Part shown: in pieces, positions 37,792-47,945 of the stretch
Layout: each line of letters starts with the position of its first letter
How positions within the stretch are numbered: the first letter of the stretch is position 1
Source of the DNA: Trogon surrucura
Taxonomy: Eukaryota; Chordata; Aves; Trogoniformes; Trogonidae
Reading direction: 5' to 3'
NCBI GenBank assembly: GCA_020746105.1
Contig: CM036617.1
Coordinates: 172,264,412 to 172,328,411, forward strand
Length of the DNA: 64,000 nucleotides
Position numbers and translations under genes: made by a program
Notes under the pieces: generated by a model
Seen by the model: only the letters and a program-made list of their open reading frames with translations
Database searches by the model: none
Told to the model about the DNA's origin: nothing

Positions 37792-38179
37792 TCAGACTGC
37801 CTCCAAGATTAGTCACTAGAATTACATTACACTCCATGCAAATTGTGTTTACCACTGCACTGCAAATTGTCAAAGGTGTATTATTTATGTCAAGCATTAC
37901 AGAAAATTTTTATGAGCGGTGGTAAAAATCCATAGAGTATCTCATAAAAATCTGCAGAGCTTTGCAGGACCAAGTTAAATTTACTTGGCTACATAAATTC
38001 AGTAGAAAGGATATTTTCAGCCCTATGGAGGCCAATGTATGCAATTGCGTGAATGATAACTGTAAGATACTGCACATGCTCTTCTCATAAAAATATATCC
38101 CTATATGTGTGTCTAATTTTACCTTTAGTACATATCGTCTTCAAAAGAATGAGAAGACAGAGAAACTGATACTACCTAT
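37781..38179. other. Unassigned AT-rich non-coding DNA
   Basis: No feature is recognised in this 400-base gap between two CR1 insertions. Confidence 0.45.
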
Positions 38180-39240
38180 TGACTTTAGTACAGGCCAGAT
38201 AAAGAGGACAACAGACTGGCTGAGCTGCCAAGGTCAACAGGTTGTAATCAACATTACAAAGTCCAGCTGGAAGCCATCACTAGTGATGGTCCCCGGGAGT
38301 CAAGAGGGGGGACAATACTGTTGAAGCTCTTCATTAATGATTTGCTGGAGTGAGACCAAATGTACCCTCATCATGTTTGCAAAAAACCTGGGAGGAGCAG
38401 TTGATACACTAGGTGGGTGTGCTGCCATACAGAAGGGCTTCAATGCATACAAGAAATGGGCTGACAGGAGCTTCACGAAGTTCAACAAAGACAAATCCCA
38501 AGTCCTGCACTTCAGCAAGAATAACCCCAGGCACCAGTACAGGTTGGAGGTAAGCTGGCTGCAAAGCAGATCTTCAGAGAAGGACTTTGAGGTCCTGGTG
38601 GACAATAAGCTGACTACGAGCCAGCAATGTATCCTTGCAGCAAAGACATCCAACAATCTGGGGCTGCATTAGAAAGACCTATGGGTTGAGGGAGATGATT
38701 CTTCTGCTCAACTCACCCCTGATGAGACAGAGTTGGAGTGCCAGGTCCAGTTCTGGACTCCTCAATAAAGGAGAGACAAAGATATATATTGGCCAAAGTC
38801 AACCAAAGGGCCAGGAAAATTAATAAGAGACTGGAGCATCTCACATATAAGGAGAGGCTGAGAGGGCTGAGACTGTTCAGCCCGTGCAGCAGTGGCTGAA
38901 GGTGATCTTATCCATAAGTCCCTCCACCTTATCCACCTGATGGGGTTAAGTAAAAAATGATGGAGCCAGGCTCCTCTTTATGATGCCCAGGCAACAGGAA
39001 ATTAAAATACAGGAAATTCAACTTAAATATAAGACAAATATTTTTTTACTGGGAGAGTGATCAAACACTGAACCACGTTGCCCAGTGAGGTTGTGGAGTC
39101 TCCATCCCTGGAAGAACTCAAAACCTGCCTGGACACAGACATGAGTAATCTGCTGAAGCTGACCCTGTTTTGAGCAGGTGGGTCTCAGTAGATGATCTCC
39201 AGAGGTTCCTGTCAAACTCAACCATTCTCCGATTCTCTGT
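38180..39240 (+). mobile_element. Old CR1 LINE, about 1.06 kb, sense
   Basis: This is a diverged CR1 piece in sense orientation. Relics of the RT region lie at 38180-38340. A clearer block at 38337-38672 parallels 'DDTKLGG...GGCAAIQ' and 'LVDNKLTTSQQC'. A degraded C-terminal region follows, and the tail AACTCAACCATTCTCCGATTC ends near 39240. Several frameshifts and stops are present, and the FADD motif is not intact. It is older than the 21.6, 24.6 and 37.3 kb copies. Confidence 0.87.
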
Positions 39241-42200
39241 TATCTCACAAATATCCAAGAGTAGTGGTTGGCATAGTCATGAACTGAGGCAGTATTACAA
39301 AGAAATCTTCTAAAGAACCTGTAAATTGGCTATTCTGACTAATTACGGAAGACCATTGTTTGGCATACTCATTAAACAGTTGGATCTATTTGAATTTCAG
39401 AACAGTCCTGTCCAACAGACTAGCTCTTCTTAAAAATAGGACATGTGTAGTCTTGAAAAGAAAGGTAAAGCAAGGACATATAAAACTTCGTAACTATCCA
39501 TTCAAGTGATTAAATGTAGACACTCATTATATATGGATAACTATTCTGAAATAATATAAAGGCTAAAAAGATATAAAACAAGAAGGAAATTTATGAGTTG
39601 AAGAAACCATTCTTTAGAGAAAAGTCTATCATATTAATGTGATAGAAAATGCTAACCTTTTGAAAGGTTTTTGCACAAGGCCATGCAATATAATGGAAAA
39701 TTTTATCACATACATAAAATTCTATAAGATACTTCAGAAAATCTCAAAAAATATTTTCATTTTCTATTAAATCTGAAAGATTTTTTAGCATCATTTTCAT
39801 AGAGCTATATTAATTCTCTATAGAAGACTCCTGGCTTTCTCACATGATTCAAATTCTCAACAGTAATGTGAACATTTATTTTATCATTATTTTTGCCTTT
39901 CTTTTACTGGAAAAAAACCCGAAACTACCAATAAACTCAATTCAGAGTTGTTGTGTCTAGTTACTAGAGCATGCATTGCACCTGTCACGGTCTTTTAGGC
40001 CCCAGAGAACTAACAGATGCTTTTAGCCTTTGTGACTTTTTATGAAGAGGGCATACATTACTGTCTGGTTTTATACACACTTCATGGGGGTGCAGTTCTT
40101 TTTTTACTCTCTGGTATTCTCTCTAAGGCATAACAACTCAAAACACTATTTAATTTCAATTCTAGTGCAAGATGGCTACAAAAGATCAGAGATAGAAAAA
40201 CTTTTTTTAAAAAAAAAATGATTGGCTTAAGAATTTACTTTCAAAAGCAAAGTAAAATGAAATGAAATGAAATAAAATGAAATTATAAAATGAAATAAAC
40301 AATAAAACACCCACTATCCCAGCAGCTAACCTGAAAATGTGCTTAACGTTTTTGAGTTATTTGACAATCGGGCAGGTATGTGACTAACTCATTGGTGCAA
40401 TTACACAGAAAGTGCATCATCTTATTGTAGAAAACTCCTCTGATACCCTTCTCCAGACACAAAGTACAGAGTCTATCTGCCAGCCAAGTAATCACTGTGA
40501 GTGAACTTCAGGTTTTAATGTGCACCTGTGCTTGGTATCAGAGGACATTTTAGTGCTGTACATAATGTGTTTTAGCTGCTCTGTGCCTTTCTTGTTGAGG
40601 AATTCTAACACTAATGAAGTGTCTTCCCTTAAATTATAGAATCATAGAAAATCCATACCAGTTCTTACCCCCTGTAAGAGAATCATGTGAAAAAAGTTAC
40701 TGTGAGCGTTTTCATGCTCGGTAATTTTCTTCCTCTACAACTTCAAAACTCAGATGAATTCAGTGAATTTTCTCTATCATTTATTTTTGCAGAAAAACAG
40801 GTATGGCAGTGCTCATACAATGCACAGCAACTGATACTGAGAAAAAAAAATCGAGACTATATAATAGCTGCTTATTCTTCATTTTGATGTTTCACTAACA
40901 ACTGTCAGCTAAGAATTTGGTATCCACCTCTTTCTTCCTTTGTATTATGCAAATACCTACTACACACTAAAAATCGTAGTGTTATGGCAAAGAGAGAGGC
41001 TACATGAGACTTCAGCAGGTGCTAGGAGATTTTCTTCTACAAAACCGCACTTGTTCAGCAGGGCTTCAGCTACATTTAAACTGGATGTTATTTATGTGCA
41101 TGTACTTCTCCTCTAAAAGTTCGCAAAGGGCGAACTAGGTAATGTGATTAAGTGGCTGAACACAGTAAAGGTTCCAAAAACTAGGTCATTATTGAGATTA
41201 ACGACTGGATTAAAAGGATTTAGGAGAGTGGTAGGATTTTGATTTGCATATTACTCCAAAGACCTTTGACTTATGTAAAGCCTCCTCTTAAAGACTATCA
41301 AGCCAAAGAATTACATCAAGCAATTTAGTTGTTGCAAATTACACTTGCCTGTTTTTTGACCTTGTGTATATTACCCATATTTCTATACTGGAATTATTTT
41401 TCATAATTCAACACTTGGATTGCTCCTTTGGATGTGGTGAATGGAGGGGGAGCATTAATGTGAAAGAGATAAGTTGTAAAATAATTAAATCTTATTAAGC
41501 ATAAGCTATGGGATTCTTGAAGGATTTCACCTGAGAGTATTTTAGCCAGCTGCTAAAACAGGAGACCTTGTTTAACAGCAAATTCTAGCAACTCAGTCAA
41601 AGTCAAGTCTCCATCAAAAGCCTCAAAAATTTATTTAGATTAACCCTTGTGCCACTCTACAAGAGCATACACAGCTGTTTTGATATATGAGAAATTTATC
41701 TGAGACAATACATCTAAAAGCTCAAGCCTCTAACTGCTTTGGGAAATTAAACTGGAGGCTCTGCAGAGCTGAGGTTGCCCATTTAGCATCAGCTAAAGGG
41801 GAAAAAAAACAGTTTTAAGGGTTATTTTGTTAAAAAAATCCCTCTATTGACAGCCTGTGTGAGAAGGCTGTTTATGGTACTTGTATGTTTCAGTGTATGA
41901 AAGAATGAGGGGAGGTGTTGCTGTGGGGGCAATTTAGCATGAATGGATGTGGTGCTGAGAAAGGGGACAGATGACATTCTGCTGATGAGTGATTCTGTAC
42001 GACACGACATTTGTGACAACAGACAAAATAGGCAAAATGCTTTCAACACACCACAGGGTTAGAAAAGGTAAATAATTTTAGGACTTTTCAGCATGAACTT
42101 GATAAAAGACAGCAGAACATGTTTTCATAAATCATATTCTTCACGTATTATCCAGCCATTTCTGAAGAGCACTCTCCTTATTTTTAGAAGCCTTTGCCAT

Positions 42201-42924
42201 GGTAAATGCTCTTATTATTTTACTGCTCTGCTCTGAACAGTATTACTTTAAAATGTCAGTCTCCACTGGCCTGCCCTTCTTGGCATGATGTAATTTCAGA
42301 AACTACCTCAATCACCCCCAACATCAAAAGTAGAAATTCTACACAAAAGTACTAGTAATACAGCTGTGTTTGAAGTAAATGCAGCACATGGGTTCAGTAG
42401 TTCATCTAAGGGATTCATCTTTGTACATTATTCATAATATGGAGAAGTTTTTTGGGGGTTCAGGAGGAATGGATGACAGTTTCCCCATGTAAGTCAATCT
42501 TAATCATGCAGTGAGTAAATGAATAAAGAACTAAGGCCATGGAATGGTCCAATACAATTAGTTTTGATTTATCATTCAAGAGTTGGTTTAGTGTCAAGAT
42601 AGCATTTGTGCAATGGTGTATGAGACCATTTAGATTTCAAAAAGCCCGAATCGAAACATAAAACTCTTACATATAAAAAATAGCAGAGCTGCTCTCTTCT
42701 GTCAAGATCTTTGTGGTAGACTTCTAATGAGAAAAACAGCTTTTCCACCAGGAGGTGGAAAAGCTCCCTTCATTCTGCTTGCAGTCGATTTGGGTTTTTA
42801 TTTCTACATCATTCAGATTTTGTCAGATGTTTTCTCTGTCGTAAAATGTAATACTTCTCCTTTTCCTTAACCAGTTTTCTGCTGTAATTATGGAAGGCAA
42901 CATTTTACATATGCATTACGAAAA
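39241..42924. other. Unassigned AT-rich non-coding DNA
   Basis: Nothing is identified except the pentanucleotide repeat listed separately. An isolated ATAGAATCATAGAA at about 40636 resembles CR1 octamers but has no CR1 3' UTR beside it. Confidence 0.45.
40253..40300. repeat. (AAATG)n pentanucleotide repeat
   Basis: Four to five AAATG units followed by variant units (AAATAAAATG, TATAAAATG) make an imperfect purine-rich microsatellite. Confidence 0.85.
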
Positions 42925-43487
42925 GGTGTCATGCTGGTTCTGACTGGGATAGAGTTAATTTTCCTCACAGTAGCCGGTATGGGGCTGTGTGCTGAAAACA
43001 ATGTTGATAATACAGGGATGTTTCAGTTATTGCTGAGCAGTGCTTACACAGAGTCAAGACTTTTTCTGCTTCTCATCCCACCAGTGAGGAGCTGGGGGTG
43101 CACAGCAAGTTGAGAAGAGACACAGGTGGGACAGCTGATCCCAGCTGACCAAAGGGATATTCTATAACATACGATGTCATGCTCAGCATGTAAAGGTGGG
43201 GGAAGAAGAAGGAAGGGGGGACATTCACAGTGATGGCATTTGTCTTCCCAAGCCACCGTTATGTGTGGTGGAGCTCTGTTTTCCTGGAGATGGCTGAACA
43301 CCTGTCTGACAATAGGAAGTGGTGAATGAATTCCTTGTTTTGCTTTGCTTGTGCATGTGGCTTTTGCTTTACCTATTAAACTGTCTTTATCTCTTTATCT
43401 TCTACTTCTCTTCCCCATCAGTGGGGAGGGAGCAAGTGGCTGGACAGGGCTGAGTTGCTGACTGGGGTTAAATCACAACAGGTGTCA
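42925..43487 (+). mobile_element. Solo LTR of a second ERV family
   Basis: The LTR-like body runs from TGCTGGTTCTGACTGGG (42932) to GGGGTTAAATCACAACA (43480), about 549 bases. A 7-bp direct repeat GGTGTCA lies on both sides (42925-42931 and 43481-43487). Retroviral integrases usually give 4-6 bases, so one or two bases may match by chance, or the terminus may be set slightly differently. An ATTAAA signal at 43375-43380 supports plus orientation. A degenerate TATA-like CATGTAAAG lies near 43188. I know closely similar solo LTRs as common in bird genomes; no family name is assigned. Confidence 0.85.
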
Positions 43488-43553
43488 TTCATGTTTTATT
43501 AAATCTGGTCTTTAAGGTCCCACAGTTGGAAAGGGATAGAGGGATAGAAAGCA

Positions 43554-43746
43554 ATCATAGAATCATAGAATGGCGTCGGCTGGACGGGACCTTAGAGATC
43601 ATTTAATCCAACCTCCCTATCATGGGCAGGGACGCCTCTCAACTAGATCAGGCAACACATGGGGACCAAATGGGCATCGAACCCGTGACCTTTGGTGTTA
43701 TCAGCACCACACTCTAACACTCTAACTGAGTGAGCTAACCGGCCCC
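43554..43746 (-). mobile_element. tRNA-Ile/CR1 composite SINE, copy 1
   Basis: On the minus strand the element starts GGGGGCCGGTTAGCTCAC, a tRNA-like head. It has an anticodon-arm sequence GGTGCTGATAACACC (GAT, isoleucine) and a B-box-like GGTTCGATGCC (43673-43683). It continues through a short linker into a CR1-type 3' end and finishes with TCATAGAA-type octamers at 43554 on the plus strand. An eight-base duplication (TTAGAGTG) sits in the D-arm region. This matches the layout of TguSINE1-type passerine SINEs, which are transcribed by RNA polymerase III and mobilised by CR1 through the shared tail. Confidence 0.88.
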
Positions 43747-43794
43747 CTAATAGAACAAAATAGAAATAGAACAAAAGCTTACCTGGCAAATTGA

Positions 43795-44636
43795 CCTGAT
43801 GTCCTGGGTTTAGCTAAAAACCCAGTCCTGTTTAGTGATTTTTACTCTCCAGTTTAGTGTCTTCTAAAAGGTTGCACATTCTGAAGTCAGTAGCATGTTT
43901 TTGCAGACAGTGTCTGCTACTGGCAGTGATAACACCTGATGTTTACAGTTACTGCCTGGGACTGGGATGCAGAAAGGCTCTTGCTTATACTTATTCCTAT
44001 AGTGACCAAGGCCACTGCTGGCTCTTGTGTGCCACGCTGGGGGTGCCGGGTAGTAAGAGGGGGGCACAAGGAAGTAAAATGTTGCACCTCCGGGGGGTAA
44101 CAGACAGGAGAGGTGACCAATGAGAGTATTCCATCCCATATACGTCATACCTAGTATAAATTGAGTGATCACGAGAGTTTCGTCCTTTTTGTTTGGCCCT
44201 TTTCAGCCTTTTTCTTCATTTCGTCCTTCTTTTCTGCAATGGCCGGTGTCCAGAGAGGACTCCATCTGACCTCCTGATTTTGATCCGGATCCTGAGTTCC
44301 CGAATCCTGCTCCCTGTATCCAGCTCCTGCCGCCACTGAGCCTGGGGCTTCCCCAGTGCCTCCTGCTCTGCAGCACCAGTGGGGATTTTCTTTCAGGGGA
44401 GGGAGTCGGGTTTGATATCGGGCTACTATCTATAGTTGTATATAATTCTTTACTTTTATCTTTTTACCATTATTTCCATTATTTTCATTAAAGCTGTTCT
44501 AGGGTTTTTTTCTTCTCTTACCCATAAGTCTCTCTGCCTCATTCCCTTTTCTCTTCCCATTTAGGAGGGGGAAGAGGGGGTTAGAGAGCGTCTGTCCGCG
44601 TTAGTGGCCGGCCCAGCCCTAACCCGCGACACCTGA
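43795..44636 (+). mobile_element. Solo LTR, copy C (ERVL-like)
   Basis: The LTR spans 43800-44631 (832 bases), from TGTCCTGGG to ACCCGCGACA. A perfect 5-bp duplication CCTGA flanks it (43795-43799 and 44632-44636). It belongs to the same family and orientation as copy A. It keeps the short segment after CGTCC near 44190 that copy A lacks. ACGTCA (44142-44147), TATAAA (44155-44160) and ATTAAA (44487-44492) mark the promoter and poly(A) site. No internal retroviral sequence is present on either side. Confidence 0.95.
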
Positions 44637-45849
44637 CTATTGTCTATGGTTCTGATCAGGGGTTTGATTTTGATCCCAGGATTTTTTTTCTCTGTTTTAT
44701 TTAATTAATGGCTGTTGACTTTAAAATGTGAGGATCACAATGCAGGCTGCCTCAGTTAAAAAGACACAGCCCAACATCCAAGGTTCTAGGTTTGACTTCT
44801 TTGTATTGTTTGCTTGGCTTTAATGTCTTCAGAAAGAGAGGTGGAGAGCTTGCCCTATTCAAAAGTGCGTGTAACCTGATGGTAAAGGCCACCACTTCAG
44901 AAGCAAGAACTGAACCTTTGAACTTTGGTAGACTGAGGAGATGTCCAGCCCCAGAACTGTACACATCCTGGGAAAGTGCCCTTGCCACTACTCTGTAGCA
45001 CTAGAAGTAATTTGTAGTGATAAGTTGTTGCAACTACCTTTTATGAAAAGTCACATCTTGTTGATTTACTTTGGACATGTCATGAGGATAGCTAGCAGAT
45101 TACTCCCTTGAGGGAATTCACATTGAGAAGTGCCATGTTGCTGGATTCCCTTCAAGTTTGAACGGAAGATAGATGCTGAAACATCCAACCACAACACTCA
45201 TGGTCCTGTAGAAACAGAATTTTAGCTGCCAGAGAACCTTAGAAGCCCAAGAGGCACCTGTAGAACATAGCTGAGTGGAGATCTGGGGCTATAATACTCA
45301 AAGCCAATTCTGTTAAGAGCCTGTAGTGAAGTCTTTTACAAATCCCTCAGTTTTGGAAGGCACAGCACCTTAGAACAGCAGTGTTGTGACAGAGTGAACG
45401 ACCATCCCACTGGTTCACCCCATCCCTCCACAAAGGGGTGAAGGTGCTCCTCCAGCCAGACCTGCCAGCAGGTCCCAGGGGCTGGGTGAGAGCCTCCCCA
45501 CACACAGCCTCTGACTGCCCACCAGCAGCGAGCAGCAAACAAGCACATATTGCTGGATTATACCAGTTCATCACAACTGACACAAACATATTTATTATTA
45601 TCTACTCTTGGCTTCAGTAGCTCGCTCTTGCTCCAGCAAGGTTTCTGTTTAAGCAAGGATTAAATGATGTTCTCTACAAAATGAGGAATAAGTAAATAAG
45701 CAGTATTTCTTTTACTTTTGCGGATCAAAAGAAATTGTTTTGAAGCAAATGTTTCAATGAAAAAAATCAGGATCAATCAGGGAAGATTAATTGTTTGTTA
45801 TTTACTAATTCTTATTTGCAGAATCTAGAAGGAAGGTGCCTGGAAAGAA
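44637..45849. other. Unassigned non-coding DNA
   Basis: No repeat family or gene is recognised. A GC-richer patch at about 45390-45540 carries overlapping short frames on both strands without homology that I can name. Confidence 0.42.
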
Positions 45850-46039
45850 TAATCATAGAATCATAGAATCATAGAATGGCCTGGGCTGGAAGGGACCTTA
45901 GAGATCATTTTAATCCAATCTCCCTGTTGTGGGCAGGGACGCCACCTCTCGACTAGGTCAGGCAACACGTGAGAACCGAACGGGAATCGAACCCGCCACC
46001 TTTGGTGTTTCAAGCACCGCGCTCAACCCACTGAGCTAA
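45850..46039 (-). mobile_element. tRNA-Ile/CR1 composite SINE, copy 2
   Basis: The minus strand carries a good A box TAGCTCAGTGGG (46027-46038) and an exact B box GGTTCGATTCC (45983-45993). The usual linker and a CR1-type tail follow, with three TCATAGAA-type octamers near 45850-45877 on the plus strand. The first several bases of the tRNA head are missing. The anticodon loop reads CTTGAAA instead of CTGATAA, so it has mutated or comes from another source variant. An AATAAT-like repeat at both edges may be a short target duplication. Confidence 0.88.
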
Positions 46040-46376
46040 TAATTAGTAAACATCGTCTATAACAATACAATAACAACAATTTTCATAACTCTGGACTAAA
46101 GACACCTTTCTCTAAAATAATCAGAGGTAGACCACATTTTTTCACCATTGTTCTTGCAGACATTATGTTTTGGAAGCAGGCTCTTGGTTTCTCTCCGACT
46201 GTTTCACGTCTCCGAGCCAGTGAAAAGTGGCTGTGTTCTGCCTAAACATAGTGGAGAAAATCAATTCCAGAAAGCTCCATTTTGCGAGATAATTAGTGAA
46301 GTCAGTGTTTGGCCAATGATGGTTTAAATAGCCTGGCTAATACAGCAGATGAAAATGCACTCAGAAAGCTCGTTAC

Positions 46377-46411
<35 letters not shown>

Positions 46412-47769
46412 AAGGTACTATTTGAATATTCTTATTCTTCAACCAAATTAATTTAAAATTTCTTATGTGTTTATATTATAAAATATTCTTGGATGATTTT
46501 TAAAATGAAAATAAATTTTCTTTTAAGAAGAAGCCACTTGTGGGTTTTTTTTACAGGAATATTTGGAAATGTTAAATTGTGGCCCTGAATTTCTTTCCCA
46601 AACATCTTCCACTATAAAGATAGGATTCACCCATCTTTACCTATATAGTAGTTGGGCATCTGCTTCAAGATAGATGACTGCATTCTCTCTAACAGGTAAG
46701 TGGGTAGCCCACTTCCAGAGGGCAATTCATTCCAATCTGGCTAAGTTACCTTTTTTAGGATGAACTGAATCACCCTCAGGAAGTTCCTGTCACTCGCCAT
46801 TGACTCTCACTTAGACTAGATTATTAACTTCTATATGGCTAGAGTTAAGTGAATCCCATCTGAAAAGACAATGTTAAATGAGGAATGGGATAAACAGGAA
46901 GGTGACAAGAAAGGACAAGATAAGGGTTTTCTAAAATACATTTCAGAATTAATCAGCACAGTGTGTAACCCTTATCAAATCAGCATCAGAAACTGCATAT
47001 TTTACTAATCTAAGTTTTCATTACTTCAATAATTGCAATGAAGAAGAATATTTTTTTCGTAGGAGGAAGCAGGGATGTGCCACTCAAATTCAGCCCGCTA
47101 GTCAGAGAAGTCCCTGCATTACAGAAATCAATTAAATTGTCTGTCTTTTCTTTGAACAAGAGTTAATTCAGATTACAGACCATTTCCATCAGGATAGGTT
47201 GTCATATCAACTTAATTTAAAGCAAGTGGTCTGATCACATTATATTTTGATTACACACACAAATATTCATGTTTCTCCAAATTCTAGTTGCAGAATTTTA
47301 TTCTTTTTCATCTTATTACCGAGTGTACGCACTTGGCATCAAAATTGTATCTAAAATATTGGAAGAATGAGCAAAAGCATAATGAAAATTGTTTATTTTA
47401 CATGATACAGTAACTTTGCTAATATCACAGGGCAATGTGTGGATCTCTATGATTCTGTGTGAATTCCAGCTGCAGTATATCCCCACACAACCCAGCGTCC
47501 TCTAGCAGGAAATTTGGATGTCCATGGTACTTTGGTACGCTCCAAGAGGTTTCAAAATCAGTAAACAGAACTGCTCAGCTCAAAGTACACCCACTTTGCA
47601 GTACAGACAATACCAGTGAGAGCTAATTAAGCATGTTGTAATTAAAATAGGATGAATTCACTAGTGCTGATTAAATGAAAACAGAATAGTTGTGGCTTTA
47701 AGTAGGTCACCAATATCTTGTTCCTTGCTGCTGTCCTTGTGAGGTGCTCCCACGCCGAGTTTGCAAAAA
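46040..47769. other. Unassigned AT-rich non-coding DNA
   Basis: Apart from the A-run at 46378, no feature is recognised. The stretch 46140-46370 has mixed composition and several homeodomain-like TAATTA/TAAT words. It could be a conserved non-coding element, but this cannot be judged from one sequence. Confidence 0.4.
46378..46408. repeat. Poly-A run (31 A)
   Basis: Thirty-one uninterrupted A residues form the longest homopolymer in the window. It may be the tail of a reverse-transcribed RNA, but the upstream sequence is not recognised as a retrocopy. Confidence 0.95.
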
Positions 47770-47945
47770 CCCTTTTCCTTCCTTCCTTCCTTCCTTCCTT
47801 CCTTCCTGCCTTCCTGCCTTCCTGCCTTCCTGCCTTCCTGCCTTCGTGCCTGCCTTGCCTTCCTGCCTCCTGTCTGCCTTTTCTTCCCTTTCTTTCCTTT
47901 CTCCCCTTTCTTCCCTTTCTCCCCTTCCCTTTCTTCCCTTTCTCC
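47770..47945. repeat. Long polypyrimidine tract, (CCTT)n and CCTTCCTG
   Basis: About 175 bases of C and T on the plus strand begin as pure CCTT units. They pass into an eight-base CCTTCCTG array and end in CCCTTTCTT-type units. Only a few G interrupt it. The mirror-like homopurine/homopyrimidine composition could adopt triplex (H-DNA) structures. The Lys/Arg/Glu/Gly-rich frames on the minus strand and Pro/Ser/Leu-rich frames on the plus strand are translations of this repeat, not genes. Confidence 0.95.

Noticed and set aside
40630-40660. Possible CR1 octamer tail (ATAGAATCATAGAA)
   Set aside because: No CR1 3' UTR follows. The match is too short.
43660-43746. Functional tRNA-Ile gene
   Set aside because: The tRNA-like part is fused to a CR1 tail, carries an internal duplication and mismatched stems. 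It is the head of a SINE.
47770-47945. CRISPR-like array from regular repeats
   Set aside because: The units are contiguous simple repeats without spacers, in a eukaryotic context.
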